Shown here piece after piece: positions 24,555 to 33,251 of a stretch of DNA of 64,000 nt. Within the stretch, counting starts at the first letter, position 1. The number at the start of each line of letters is the position of its first letter. This stretch comes from Chryseobacterium sp. ON_d1 (GTDB lineage Bacteria > Bacteroidota > Bacteroidia > Flavobacteriales > Weeksellaceae): positions 372,001-436,000 of the forward strand of contig NZ_BJTC01000002.1 in NCBI RefSeq assembly GCF_006829085.1, given 5' to 3'. The translations under genes and the position numbers were made by a program. Below the pieces are notes generated by a model. It saw only the letters and a list, made by a program, of their open reading frames with translations. It had not been told where the DNA came from and made no database searches.

Positions 24555-27500
24555 TTATGGTATTAAATTTTTAATTAACTGTAATCCTGTTGTAATCTCT
24601 GAGATCATTTCTTTTTGCATGGAATCAAAATCCATCTCAGGTTCTGTTTTCTTTTCCCAGTCGGCAGTACGTTCTGTAAGTTTTACAAGTCCTGCTGTTC
24701 CTGCTGTTCCTTTGAGCTTGTGAAGGACCATTTTCAGTACTGTACTGTCTTTTTCCCCTGTGCTTTTTCTGATATTTTCTTCAGCCTGGGTGAGCTCCTG
24801 TATCACAAGGTTTAAAAATATTTTTTTGAAATCTTCATCATCATCACCAATGTGTTCATTCAGAAGTTTTATATCAAGGTATTTTTCCTTATCTGAAGAA
24901 TCTTCATCAGGATCATTTTTTTCATGAAGGATATATTTCTTCAGCATTTCCAGCAGGTCAGACTGTCTTAAAGGTTTAGGCAGGAAGTCATTCATCCCGG
25001 AATCCAGACACTTTTCTTTCTCTCCCAATACATTTCCTGCAGTCACACCAATAATCGGAACATCAGCATATTCAGGAAGCAAACGGATTTGTTTCGTCGC
25101 TTCAATACCATCCATTACCGGCATTTGAACATCCATTAAAATGATATCGAAAGGTTTTTCTTTACACAGCTCCCATGCCTGAAGTCCGTCAGTAGCTTCT
25201 GTCAGCTGTGCATCCGGAATCAATGAGCGCACCATTTTATTATTCAGTACCATATTGACAGGATTGTCATCCACAAGTAAAACCCGGGGAGACTGCATCA
25301 ATTTAGGAATATCTGTATCCGGCTGTGTATTATGGGTTACTTCTCTTTCAGTATTTTTTACAGCGCGTTTAAGGGTCTTATACAGCTCTTCTGATTTAAT
25401 AGGTTTTAACAGAAAGTATGAATTGTTTTCCTGACGGAAAGAATTGATCACGTCATGTTCCTCGGAAGACGTGTGGAGAATGATCAGAGGTGATGTCTCA
25501 TTTTGTTGGCTAAAAAGCTCTTTTATTTTTTCTATTGTTTCCAATCCGGAAATGACGGGCATATGATAATCCATCAGAATCACATCAAAACGTTCTCCTG
25601 CAAGCAGGATCTGAAGGGCTTCCATCCCGTTGGCAGCAAGCTTTGAATCCACATTTTTATAAGCAAGCATATGCTGAATGATGATCCTGTTGGCTTCATT
25701 GTCATCTACAATCAGTACCTTGTTTATTTTCAGGTCTTCTTCATGACGTTCAGACATCGCATAAGGTACCTGGATGTCAAAGTAGAAAACAGAACCTTTG
25801 TGAAGTTCACTTTTCAGCGACAGACTGCTTCCCATATAGTTTAAGATATTATTGGAAATGGTAAGTCCAAGACCCGTTCCTCCGTATCGTTTGCTGATAG
25901 AACTGTTTTCCTGGGTGAAAGCATTAAAAATATGCTGTTGCTTTTCTTTGGGAATACCAATTCCGGTATCCCTTACGGAAAATCTCAGGCTAATGTTTTG
26001 ACTGTCGATATCCAGTTTTTCTACTTTAAGCTCTATCTCTCCCTGTTCTGTAAATTTTACGGCATTTCCGAGAAGGTTGATCAGGATCTGTTTGAGTCTT
26101 GATTCGTCCAGCCAGATGGTTTCAGGCAATCCCGGCTCTATATTTAAAAGTAATTCTATATTTTTTTTCTGTGACTGATAAAGAATTACGTTGATCACCT
26201 GACTGACAATGTCATATACATTGGCTTTCTCTATGGAAAGATCCATTTTCCCGGATTCTATTTTGGAAAAATCCAGAATATCATTGATGATACTCAGTAA
26301 GTTTTCACCGGATTCATTAATGTAATTAAGATATTGAGTCTGTATTTCGTTCAGTGGTGTTTTTAGCAATAGATCCGAAAAACCGATAACCCCGTTCAAT
26401 GGAGTCCGGATTTCATGACTCATATTGGCAAGGAATTCTGACTTTGCTTTGCTTGCAATGTCGGCCATCTTTTTGGCATTTTTAAGTTCTTTATTGATTT
26501 TCACAGAAGCTGTAATATTCTGTGCAGAAACAATAATTCCCCCAATTACATTACTGGAAAGATACCATGGGGTAACTTCTACATTGTAGTGCTGAATAGA
26601 TTGCCTGCCAGGAATTTCTATAGCCATATCTTCATTTTTATAGGCTTTTCCTGCCAGGGCTTCCTGGTATATTTTTATTCTTTCATCCGGTACATCGGGA
26701 GAAATTTTAAACATGTTTTCACCAATGAGCCTGATGTCGTTCATCTGAAACTCGTCTTTCCAGCTTCTGCTCACAGAAAGATAATTAAGATCCTTATCAA
26801 ACATGGCCACTGTAGAAGGGACATATGTGACAAAAGACTGCAGCATAGCCTCTTTTTTAGCCAGTTCAAGGTAAACTTTTTTAAAATTATCAATATCCTG
26901 TATGATTCCGTAGACTCTGGTGCATACTCCTCCTTCAAATTCCGGTATCCCTTTTACTCTTACCCAGATCATCATGCCGTCATTTCGTACCAGCTGTAAT
27001 TCTTCATCATAGGGAATCCCTTCTTTCACTGCTTTTTCAAATAAAAATTCCAGTTTTTCCCTACTTTTTTCACTGTAGAACCCTAAGGCATTTTCGAGAT
27101 CAGGCTGAAAATTCTTATCTATTTTATGTATTTCTCTGGTAGATTGTGACCAGACTACGGTATTATTTTTAAGATTGACTTCCCATCCTCCCACCTGGGC
27201 GACAGCACTGGTCTGTTCCAGCATCTTTTTGGTATGGACAAGGTCTTTTTCCAGCGTTATTCTTTCCGTAACGTTCAGTGCGGTGCTTACCACATAAGGA
27301 TTTCCTTCTTTGTTGATTTCCACAAGATTGTGGTACATCCAGATTACTTCTTCACCTCCTTTGGTTTTCAGAATCATGGTTCCGAAATCTTCCTGGTTTT
27401 TATTGATCCTCTCCAGATATTGCTCAAGAAGAGGCCAGTTTTTTTCAGGAACAAGATCTTTTAAATTCAGATCTTCTACCTCTTCAGCTGAATATTGCAG

Positions 27501-28460
27501 GGTTTCCCTTCCTTTTTCATTGACCGCAATGATATTTCCTTCCATATCATGCATGCTCATCAGCCCTATTGCATTTTCAAAAAAGCTTCTGAAACGGCGT
27601 TCGGAACTTTCCAGTTTTAACTTTTCTTCAATACGCTGGGTGATATTAATTCCGAAACAAAAAATATCGGAATGGCTCTGCTTCAGTTTTAAATACCATT
27701 CAACAATAATGGTTTGTGTATCATTAATAGTGGTAGAAGTTGTAAATGTTACTTCCTCATCTGTATCCGGAAGATTTTTGGCAAGTAATTGAAGCTGGGA
27801 ATTATGACTTCCTATCAGATCCATGAAGTTATGATTAACGACCTGACTTTTATTCACCTGAAATGCATTTTCAAAAGCCGGATTAACATCTTTCAGCAAA
27901 AAGTCTTTGTCCAAAACACAGATGAGATTATTGGAGATTGTAAAGGTCTGCTGAAAGTATTCGGCCTGGATGTTCTTCCTTTTTCCCATCAGAACTTTTG
28001 TAATCGCCTCTCCTATTTTTTTAAGGGTTAAAATCTGTTGATCGGTAATCGTTTTTGGTTTGTAATCAATGACACAAATGGTTCCCAGAGCGAACCCTTC
28101 ATCATCAATCAAAGGTACTCCTGCATAAAAACGGATTCCACCCGCAAGAATAAGCGGATTATCAGAAGATCTTTCGTCTAATAAGGTGTCATTGATGATG
28201 ACAACATCTCCACTTGCAATAGAATACTGGCATACTGTGTTTTTCCTGTCTACAAAATCCAGGGCAAGTCCTACACAGCTCTGGATAGTCTGGGTCTCAC
28301 TTTCCATCATGGCAATGAGCGCTGCAGGGCAGTCGGTCACCAGACATGCTGTTTCTGCAAAAATATCTAACTGGGGATCTTTTTGCAGGTTTAAAAGATC
28401 AAAAAACTCCAGTTTTTTCATTCGGCCTTCTTCATTTGCAGGAATTGGATATTTCTTCAT
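24555..28460 (-). CDS. hybrid sensor histidine kinase: GAF, four PAS, HisKA, HATPase, two REC, HPt
   Basis: A 1301-residue cytoplasmic phosphorelay kinase without membrane helices. Domains in order: GAF (~15-155), PAS (~165-280), PAS (~285-405), PAS (~415-530), PAS (~540-655), HisKA with His682 in NMSHEIRTPLNG, HATPase (~770-900) with GNAVKF at ~798-803 and DTGIGIP/GGTGLGL boxes, receiver 1 with Asp964, receiver 2 with Asp1110, and a C-terminal HPt domain with His1247 in VLHKLKGTAGTAG. All phosphorelay residues are present. The GAF domain and several PAS domains suggest internal sensing, possibly redox, light or small ligands. It heads the operon that leads to the receiver, HEAT and GT2-LtaS genes. 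Confidence 0.95.
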   Translation of the reverse strand: MKKYPIPANEEGRMKKLEFFDLLNLQKDPQLDIFAETACLVTDCPAALIAMMESETQTIQSCVGLALDFVDRKNTVCQYSIASGDVVIINDTLLDERSSDNPLILAGGIRFYAGVPLIDDEGFALGTICVIDYKPKTITDQQILTLKKIGEAITKVLMGKRKNIQAEYFQQTFTISNNLICVLDKDFLLKDVNPAFENAFQVNKSQVVNHNFMDLIGSHNSQLQLLAKNLPDTDEEVTFTTSTTINDTQTIIVEWYLKLKQSHSDIFCFGINITQRIEEKLKLESSERRFRSFFENAIGLMSMHDMEGNIIAVNEKGRETLQYSAEEVEDLNLKDLVPEKNWPLLEQYLERINKNQEDFGTMILKTKGGEEVIWMYHNLVEINKEGNPYVVSTALNVTERITLEKDLVHTKKMLEQTSAVAQVGGWEVNLKNNTVVWSQSTREIHKIDKNFQPDLENALGFYSEKSREKLEFLFEKAVKEGIPYDEELQLVRNDGMMIWVRVKGIPEFEGGVCTRVYGIIQDIDNFKKVYLELAKKEAMLQSFVTYVPSTVAMFDKDLNYLSVSRSWKDEFQMNDIRLIGENMFKISPDVPDERIKIYQEALAGKAYKNEDMAIEIPGRQSIQHYNVEVTPWYLSSNVIGGIIVSAQNITASVKINKELKNAKKMADIASKAKSEFLANMSHEIRTPLNGVIGFSDLLLKTPLNEIQTQYLNYINESGENLLSIINDILDFSKIESGKMDLSIEKANVYDIVSQVINVILYQSQKKNIELLLNIEPGLPETIWLDESRLKQILINLLGNAVKFTEQGEIELKVEKLDIDSQNISLRFSVRDTGIGIPKEKQQHIFNAFTQENSSISKRYGGTGLGLTISNNILNYMGSSLSLKSELHKGSVFYFDIQVPYAMSERHEEDLKINKVLIVDDNEANRIIIQHMLAYKNVDSKLAANGMEALQILLAGERFDVILMDYHMPVISGLETIEKIKELFSQQNETSPLIILHTSSEEHDVINSFRQENNSYFLLKPIKSEELYKTLKRAVKNTEREVTHNTQPDTDIPKLMQSPRVLLVDDNPVNMVLNNKMVRSLIPDAQLTEATDGLQAWELCKEKPFDIILMDVQMPVMDGIEATKQIRLLPEYADVPIIGVTAGNVLGEKEKCLDSGMNDFLPKPLRQSDLLEMLKKYILHEKNDPDEDSSDKEKYLDIKLLNEHIGDDDEDFKKIFLNLVIQELTQAEENIRKSTGEKDSTVLKMVLHKLKGTAGTAGLVKLTERTADWEKKTEPEMDFDSMQKEMISEITTGLQLIKNLIP

Positions 28461-28707
28461 ATGTTATTTCAACAGTTAGAGATTTTTATTTTTTAATTAT
28501 TAAAAAATGATAATCAGGGCCTTAAAGTTTATATTTTAAACATTTTTAAGTGCTTTAAATTATTATTTTAATAAGTAAACCAAAATACGAAATAATTTTA
28601 TATTGTATTATAGTTATTTTGACAATAAAAGAATATGTATAGTTATTTTAAATGATTTCAAATGAATTTTAAAGATATAAAGAACTAATGATGATTATGA
28701 AAATAAA

Positions 28708-28734
28708 AAGTACCACATTTAAAATATGGTACTT
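28708..28734. terminator. hairpin upstream of the ferritin terminator
   Basis: Perfect 8-bp stem AAGTACCA/TGGTACTT (28708-28715, 28727-28734) with an 11-nt AT-rich loop. There is no clear T-run; it could be a back-up terminator or an operator. Confidence 0.35.
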
Positions 28735-28798
28735 ACAGATGAATCATGAAATTATTTAACAAAGTGTTTTTTTAAGGCCTGACGATCGATTTTTTAAA

Positions 28799-28828
28799 GT
28801 CCATTTCCGGACTTGTCCGGAAATGGAC
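28799..28828 (-). terminator. intrinsic terminator of the ferritin-like operon
   Basis: A perfect 13-bp inverted repeat GTCCATTTCCGGA/TCCGGAAATGGAC (28799-28811, 28816-28828), 28 bp past the stop at 28857. On the minus strand it is followed by TTTAAAAAAT. Confidence 0.75.
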
Positions 28829-28856
28829 ACACCACTTATCATCATCCAAATCACAA

Positions 28857-29672
28857 CTATACTATGAACAGGGAAGCAATCGTTTGTGCATCGCTGCCGC
28901 TTAAAATTTCGTCATACGCTGCAGAACCTGCCGCAGCTCCAAATAAGGTTCCTGTATTATAACCCGCCTGATTGATATTGTCTTCTCCGGCATAGACAGG
29001 ATTGGTTGCTGAAGGCATATTTCCTCCATCGGCAAGTTCAATCCAGCCTTTATTTGCTCTCATTCTTCTCACCTGAGAAGCATGTCTTGCTTCCACAGAA
29101 TGAATCTGTAAAGCTGCCTGAAGGACTACTTTATTGGACATTACATTTCCTGCCTGTCCCTTATAAGCCCTTACTCCGGTATCTTCAAAAGCCTGGGCAA
29201 GAATAAGAAACTGATTATAATCTGTAAAGGGCATAAACTTCCCGCCCGATGTAAAATCAAAAGTAGGTTTATTTCCCGGAGTTGTTCCTAAAGAAGTCAG
29301 TGTACTTTTCAGAAAGCCTACATGAGCAGATTCATGCTTTGAGATTTGCATAAAAACGGTTCTGTCTGCATTCGGAATAAGTCCCGGTGTAGATAATCCT
29401 ATACTGTAATATTCATTTTCAAGATACTCTAGTACTAATGCGAGTTGTAGAGCATCCGTCAGGGTGCTTTTTAATGCAGTGCCTGTCATTGCCGTATGGG
29501 TAGTTTCTGCTTTGACAGAGGTAGCCATGAGTGTTCCCAATCCTAGGGGTACTGCAGCAACTGCAGCTTTTTTTCCGAATAATGACATATTCGTAATGGT
29601 TTCCAGTCTCGATGCTTCCGTTGTGAAAAATTTATCATGAGAAAGCTTATCCAGTAATCGAAGAATATTCAT
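28857..29672 (-). CDS. ferritin-like domain protein (desiccation-related type)
   Basis: A 271-residue protein. Residues ~75-215 form a four-helix ferritin-like domain with carboxylate/His ligands in repeated pairs: LEYLENEYYS, KHESAHVGFLKS, FEDTGVRAY, SVEARHASQVRR. The domain matches the ferritin-like family that includes the plant desiccation protein Pcc13-62. The N-terminus has a hydrophobic stretch (AAVAAVPLGLGTLMATSVKAE, split here only for description) that may be a non-standard export signal. It starts 24 bp after the paralogous Tat-exported gene, so the two are probably cotranscribed. Catalase-like or iron-related function in the envelope is possible but unproven. Confidence 0.82.
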   Translation of the reverse strand: MNILRLLDKLSHDKFFTTEASRLETITNMSLFGKKAAVAAVPLGLGTLMATSVKAETTHTAMTGTALKSTLTDALQLALVLEYLENEYYSIGLSTPGLIPNADRTVFMQISKHESAHVGFLKSTLTSLGTTPGNKPTFDFTSGGKFMPFTDYNQFLILAQAFEDTGVRAYKGQAGNVMSNKVVLQAALQIHSVEARHASQVRRMRANKGWIELADGGNMPSATNPVYAGEDNINQAGYNTGTLFGAAAGSAAYDEILSGSDAQTIASLFIV

Positions 29673-29696
29673 AATGTGAGTTTTTAAGGTAAGTGA

Positions 29697-30407
29697 TTAG
29701 TTAATGCCTCTTTCTTTCCATGTGAAAGGTGTTTTGATGAATGCTCCGGCTGCCGATACGATATCCTTAGGCTCTTTGGCCAGATCAAGTCCGTTAGCAT
29801 CAATCACATCATCGCCTGAAAAATCAGCTGATCCCGGATTGATTAAATTTCTTATAGCTGAAGCATGTCTCGCTTCCACTGATACTATTTTACCTGCAAT
29901 AACAAGGTATGCTGCATTGGAGATGTATTTCCCTGCACCGTTATAAGCAGCAACACCTGTATCTTCCAAAGCTTTTGCTGTAGCCAATACAGAATTTCTG
30001 TCATTAAAATTTACATTCGGATACTGAAATTCGAGTTTAGGCAGTACATGATCTGTGGCCCCACTGATGGCTGCTTTGAAGAAATCCCTGTGTATCACTT
30101 CATGATGGTACAGGTCTGTGAAAAGCTCTTTTTCAATACTGGAAATTCCCATATAGAAATTATTGACTACTTTCGTATAAAAGTCAGCTTCAAGCTGTTC
30201 AAGGGCATAGGCGTAATTTAATACTCCTACATCTCCTGTTCCAAGATCATACTTGGATTCTTCAATAATCTGGAAGTCGTCATTGTCGTCACAGCCAATA
30301 ATGGTAAGGCCTGCGATGGCTAATCCTACTCCACTTAATTTTAGAAAGTTTCTTCTGCTGGTATCAAGGGTAGCTCCCTGATTGGAAACCTGAATTGTTC
30401 TTTTCAT
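29697..30407 (-). CDS. Tat-exported ferritin-like domain lipoprotein
   Basis: A 236-residue protein with a Tat signal: SRRNFLKLSGVGLAIAG at about residues 17-33, then IIGCDDND with a lipobox-like Cys near residue 39. The mature part has the ferritin-like helix pairs of its neighbour: YALEQLEADFYTKV, HHEVIHRDFF, LEDTGVAAY and SVEARHASAIRN. Export by the Tat path fits a protein that folds around metal before export. It precedes the second ferritin-like gene by 24 bp and follows the fasciclin gene by 79 bp. The pair may form a hetero-oligomer. Confidence 0.85.
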   Translation of the reverse strand: MKRTIQVSNQGATLDTSRRNFLKLSGVGLAIAGLTIIGCDDNDDFQIIEESKYDLGTGDVGVLNYAYALEQLEADFYTKVVNNFYMGISSIEKELFTDLYHHEVIHRDFFKAAISGATDHVLPKLEFQYPNVNFNDRNSVLATAKALEDTGVAAYNGAGKYISNAAYLVIAGKIVSVEARHASAIRNLINPGSADFSGDDVIDANGLDLAKEPKDIVSAAGAFIKTPFTWKERGIN

Positions 30408-30486
30408 GCTATTATTTTTTTAGTGTTCGGATGAATAAAGTAAGATAAACAGCATATTCAGTATGCTGTTTACATATTTCAGATGA

Positions 30487-31056
30487 TTAAGGCATTAAAA
30501 CCGTATCAATGACATGGATCACACCATTGGACTGGTTTACATCAGCAATGGTTACTTTCGCACTGTTTCCTTTAGCATCTTTAATGTAAAGATCTTTTCC
30601 TTTAGTCCAGAATGTAAGTTCTTCGCCCTGTACTGTTTTCATCATGCTTTTTCCGTTTCCTGCTTTTACGGCAGCCCAGATTTCTTTGGCACTGTATCTA
30701 CCCGGAAGAACATGGTAGGTCAAGATAGAAGTAAGCGTTGCCTTATTTTCAGGCTTTACAAGATTTTCTACGGTTCCTTTCGGAAGTTTTGCAAAGGCCG
30801 CATCTGTAGGTGCCAATACAGTAAAAGGTCCTGCTCCCTGTAGTGTTTCTACCAGTCCGGCAGCTTTTACTGCTGCTACAAGTGTTTTGTGGTCTTTAGA
30901 ATTGACGGCGTTCTCAATAATGTTTTTGGATGGATACATGGGGGCTCCTCCCACCATTACCGTTTTTTCTTTCATCGTTTGTGCAGTTACCTTCCCGCTG
31001 AATGCAAATGATAAAGCTACCATTGCTAAAACTGTGATTTTTGATTGTGTGTTCAT
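30487..31056 (-). CDS. secreted fasciclin-domain protein
   Basis: A 189-residue protein from the ATG at 31056, which gives a clean signal peptide (ending near KVTAQ, residue 26); the longer frame from 31104 adds 16 residues before it. Residues ~55-189 are a single FAS1 domain: TLVAAVKAAGLVETLQG, then FTVLAPTDAAFAKLP, LTSILTYHVLPG (the His motif), and NGVIHVIDTVLMP. FAS1 proteins mediate adhesion or small-ligand contacts outside the cell. It lies between MsrB and the ferritin-like genes and near an RskA-like anti-sigma gene, which recalls the SigK/RskA control of fasciclin proteins in mycobacteria. Confidence 0.92.
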   Translation of the reverse strand: MNTQSKITVLAMVALSFAFSGKVTAQTMKEKTVMVGGAPMYPSKNIIENAVNSKDHKTLVAAVKAAGLVETLQGAGPFTVLAPTDAAFAKLPKGTVENLVKPENKATLTSILTYHVLPGRYSAKEIWAAVKAGNGKSMMKTVQGEELTFWTKGKDLYIKDAKGNSAKVTIADVNQSNGVIHVIDTVLMP

Positions 31057-31173
31057 CGTGTTGATTTTTTTATTAATTATATTTATTTGTGCTTTTAATG
31101 TCATTTACGAGGTTGGTTTTATTTTAGATTGAAAAAAAATAAAATTTATTTTATATTACTGATTATCAGTTAT

Positions 31174-31689
31174 TTATTTTTTTGATGGAACAAATTCCAG
31201 ACATATAGAGTTCATGCAGAATCGTTTTCCGGTTGGATTTGGGCCGTCATCAAAGACATGTCCAAGGTGAGATCCACATCTTCCACACAGCACTTCTGTA
31301 CGCTCCATTTGATGGGAACTGTCTTTTCTGTATTGTACACTGTTTTTACGAAGAGGCTGGTAAAACGATGGCCAGCCGCAGGTAGTGGCAAATTTGGAAG
31401 TTGAAAGGAAAAGAGGATTACCACATATTGCGCAGTAATAGGTCCCTTTTTCATCAAATTGATAATACTTTCCTGTAAAAGCTGTTTCTGTAGCTCCTTC
31501 TCTTGCGACCTGATAGAGCTCAGGCTTTAATATCTTTTTCCATTCGGTATTGCTTATTTTCAGTGGATTTTTGTCAGTATGCGAATAATAGGGATTTCTG
31601 ATTTTAAAAAGATTGTTTTGGGCTTTGCAGAATCCGGGAGATACTGCCATACAAAATATCAGTATTGATTTTGAAAGCAACGTTTTCAT
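31174..31689 (-). CDS. msrB: exported peptide-methionine (R)-S-oxide reductase
   Basis: A 171-residue protein from the ATG at 31689, with a signal peptide ending near FCKAQ (residue 24). The MsrB domain is complete: zinc Cys pairs in CAICGNP and CGRCGSH, the CGWPSFYQP block, GHVFDDGP and the catalytic Cys in RFCMNS. It reduces R-methionine sulfoxide, here in the periplasm, and so repairs oxidised envelope proteins. It is the first gene of a run with fasciclin and ferritin-like genes and is divergent from the ECF sigma factor gene. Confidence 0.95.
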   Translation of the reverse strand: MKTLLSKSILIFCMAVSPGFCKAQNNLFKIRNPYYSHTDKNPLKISNTEWKKILKPELYQVAREGATETAFTGKYYQFDEKGTYYCAICGNPLFLSTSKFATTCGWPSFYQPLRKNSVQYRKDSSHQMERTEVLCGRCGSHLGHVFDDGPNPTGKRFCMNSICLEFVPSKK

Positions 31690-31738
31690 ATTTGAATATT
31701 TTTTAATAATTATCATGAAATCATGTACGAAATAAAAG

Positions 31739-32350
31739 TTGATTCAGATTTTTTTGGGAATATGTTTTATTTTATTACATTTGGGAAGAAAAATAAAAGC
31801 TATTAAAACAACCTATTCTGAAGAGGAACTTATCGTTTTATTGAAAGAAAAAAACGAAACTGGTTTTCATTATCTGTATGACCACTATTCTGGTGCGCTC
31901 TACGGAATCATTCTTCGGATTGTTCAGTCTAAAGAATATACTGAAGAGGTTATTCAGGATGTTTTTGTTAAAATATGGAACTCCATTCATCAATATGATT
32001 CTTCCAAAGGCAGATTTTACACCTGGATGATCAATATCGCAAGGAATACAGCTATTGATTATTTAAAGTCCAAAGGATTCCAGAATCAACTTAAAAACCA
32101 ATCGCTTCCGGATTTCGTATATAACACTGCAGAACTTTCGACCACGAATAATTCTTCTGATTATATCGGATTCAATAATGTGCTGGAAGGTCTGGAAGTA
32201 GACAAGCAGGAACTTATAGATCTTGCGTATTATCAGGGATATACCCAACATGAAATATCCGAAAAACTGAAGATACCGCTGGGAACGGTAAAAACAAAGA
32301 TGCGGAATGCACTGATGAAATTAAAGGATTTGCTAAAAGATTATCAATAA
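31739..32350 (+). CDS. ECF-type RNA polymerase sigma factor
   Basis: A sigma-70 group IV protein. Region 2 is EKNETGFHYLYDHYSGALYG through EEVIQDVFVKIWNSIHQYD with FYTWMINIARNTAIDYLKS; region 4 is VDKQELIDLAYYQGYTQHEISEKLKIPLGTVKTKMRNALMKLKDLL. The start is uncertain. The ATG at 31739 lies upstream of a strong promoter match (TTTG at 31753-31756, 19 bp, TACATTTG at 31776-31783), and residues 1-17 are atypical, so translation may begin around codon 20-23 at a non-ATG codon (ATA, ATT). The 2-bp spacing to the anti-sigma gene makes a standard sigma/anti-sigma pair. Confidence 0.9.
   Translation: MIQIFLGICFILLHLGRKIKAIKTTYSEEELIVLLKEKNETGFHYLYDHYSGALYGIILRIVQSKEYTEEVIQDVFVKIWNSIHQYDSSKGRFYTWMINIARNTAIDYLKSKGFQNQLKNQSLPDFVYNTAELSTTNNSSDYIGFNNVLEGLEVDKQELIDLAYYQGYTQHEISEKLKIPLGTVKTKMRNALMKLKDLLKDYQ
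31753..31783 (+). promoter_or_regulatory. Flavobacteria-type promoter of the sigma factor gene
   Basis: TTTG (31753-31756), 19-bp spacer, TACATTTG (31776-31783), an exact match to the TTTG/TAnnTTTG consensus of housekeeping promoters in this phylum. It lies inside the longest sigma-factor frame, which argues for a downstream start codon. Confidence 0.6.
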
Positions 32351-32351
32351 A

Positions 32352-33173
32352 TTGAACACTAAAGAATACATATCATCCGGAATTATAGAATCTTATATTC
32401 TTGGCCATGCTTCTCCCGAGGAAGCAGGGATTTTGGAGTGTGTGATGAAGAATAATGCTGAGGTAAAAGCAGCTTTTGAAGAAGCGCAGAAAACTTTGGA
32501 AGATCTTGCTACAGCACAGGCCGTAACGCCTCCAGAGGATTTGAAATCCAAGATCTGGGACAAAATTCAAAAGGAACAGACTGCTAAAGAGATTACTCCA
32601 GTTCTTTCAACTGATATTTCTGAAGTAAAGGATCATAAAGAGAACAGAATCCAGGAATCTGGTCAACGCAAAAATGGATGGAAGACATATGCAGTAGCAG
32701 CCTCTGTACTGTTTCTGGTGAGTGTTGCCGGTAACTTATACTGGATGAATACTCAGTCTGCCAATCAAAAAGAAATGGCTTTGTTGGCGGCAGGCAAAAA
32801 GCAGCAGGATCAGGCTATGCAGAAAATGAATCAGAAGCTTGAGATGTTTTCCAATCCTGATATGAAAATGGTTATGCTGAAAGGCGTAGAAAAGCATGCG
32901 GATGCAAAAGCAATGGTTTTCTGGGATACAAAAACAAAAGAAGTTTATCTGAATGCTGAAAAGCTTCCTAAAGCTCCTGAGGGCATGCAGTATCAGCTTT
33001 GGGCAATAGAAGACGGAAAACCTGTAAGTGCAGGAATGTATACGGAAGATAAAGATAGCAGGATTGCTTTGGCAAATATCCCGAAAGCACAGGCCTTTGC
33101 GATCACTCTTGAGAAAGAAGGAGGCAGCAAAGCGCCTACCATGGAAAATATGTTTGTGATGGGGGGAATTTAA
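32352..33173 (+). CDS. RskA-like anti-sigma factor
   Basis: A 273-residue protein with a TTG start one base after the sigma factor stop. The cytoplasmic N-terminus (~1-75) has the ESYILGHASPEEAGILE motif of zinc-free anti-sigma domains. One membrane helix lies at ~110-133 (YAVAASVLFLVSVAGNLYW). The periplasmic part ends in an RskA domain (~170-273): MVFWDTKTKEVYL, LPKAPEGMQYQLWAIEDGKPVSAG, and FAITLEKEGGSKAPT. It should hold the sigma factor at the membrane and release it on an envelope signal through regulated proteolysis. Target genes probably include the divergent MsrB/fasciclin/ferritin genes, which is inference. Confidence 0.9.
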   Translation: MNTKEYISSGIIESYILGHASPEEAGILECVMKNNAEVKAAFEEAQKTLEDLATAQAVTPPEDLKSKIWDKIQKEQTAKEITPVLSTDISEVKDHKENRIQESGQRKNGWKTYAVAASVLFLVSVAGNLYWMNTQSANQKEMALLAAGKKQQDQAMQKMNQKLEMFSNPDMKMVMLKGVEKHADAKAMVFWDTKTKEVYLNAEKLPKAPEGMQYQLWAIEDGKPVSAGMYTEDKDSRIALANIPKAQAFAITLEKEGGSKAPTMENMFVMGGI

Positions 33174-33251
33174 AAACAAAACAGGGCGAACACAATCAGT
33201 CCGCCCCGCATCTCCCAAATAATTAAATATGAAAAAATATGAATGTTTTGT

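Larger units (their letters stand above)
28461..28856. other. divergence-free intergenic region upstream of the kinase operon
   Basis: About 396 bp of AT-rich DNA between the ferritin-like gene's 3' end and the kinase start. It contains a direct repeat TATAGTTATTTT (28608-28619 and 28636-28647), which may be a regulator site, and two hairpins (28708-28734 and 28799-28828). No gene is seen. Confidence 0.5.

Noticed and set aside
33183..33206. GGGCGAAC/GTCCGCCC hairpin after the anti-sigma gene as terminator
   Set aside because: One mismatch, a long distance from any T-run and a weak stem; not strong enough to call.
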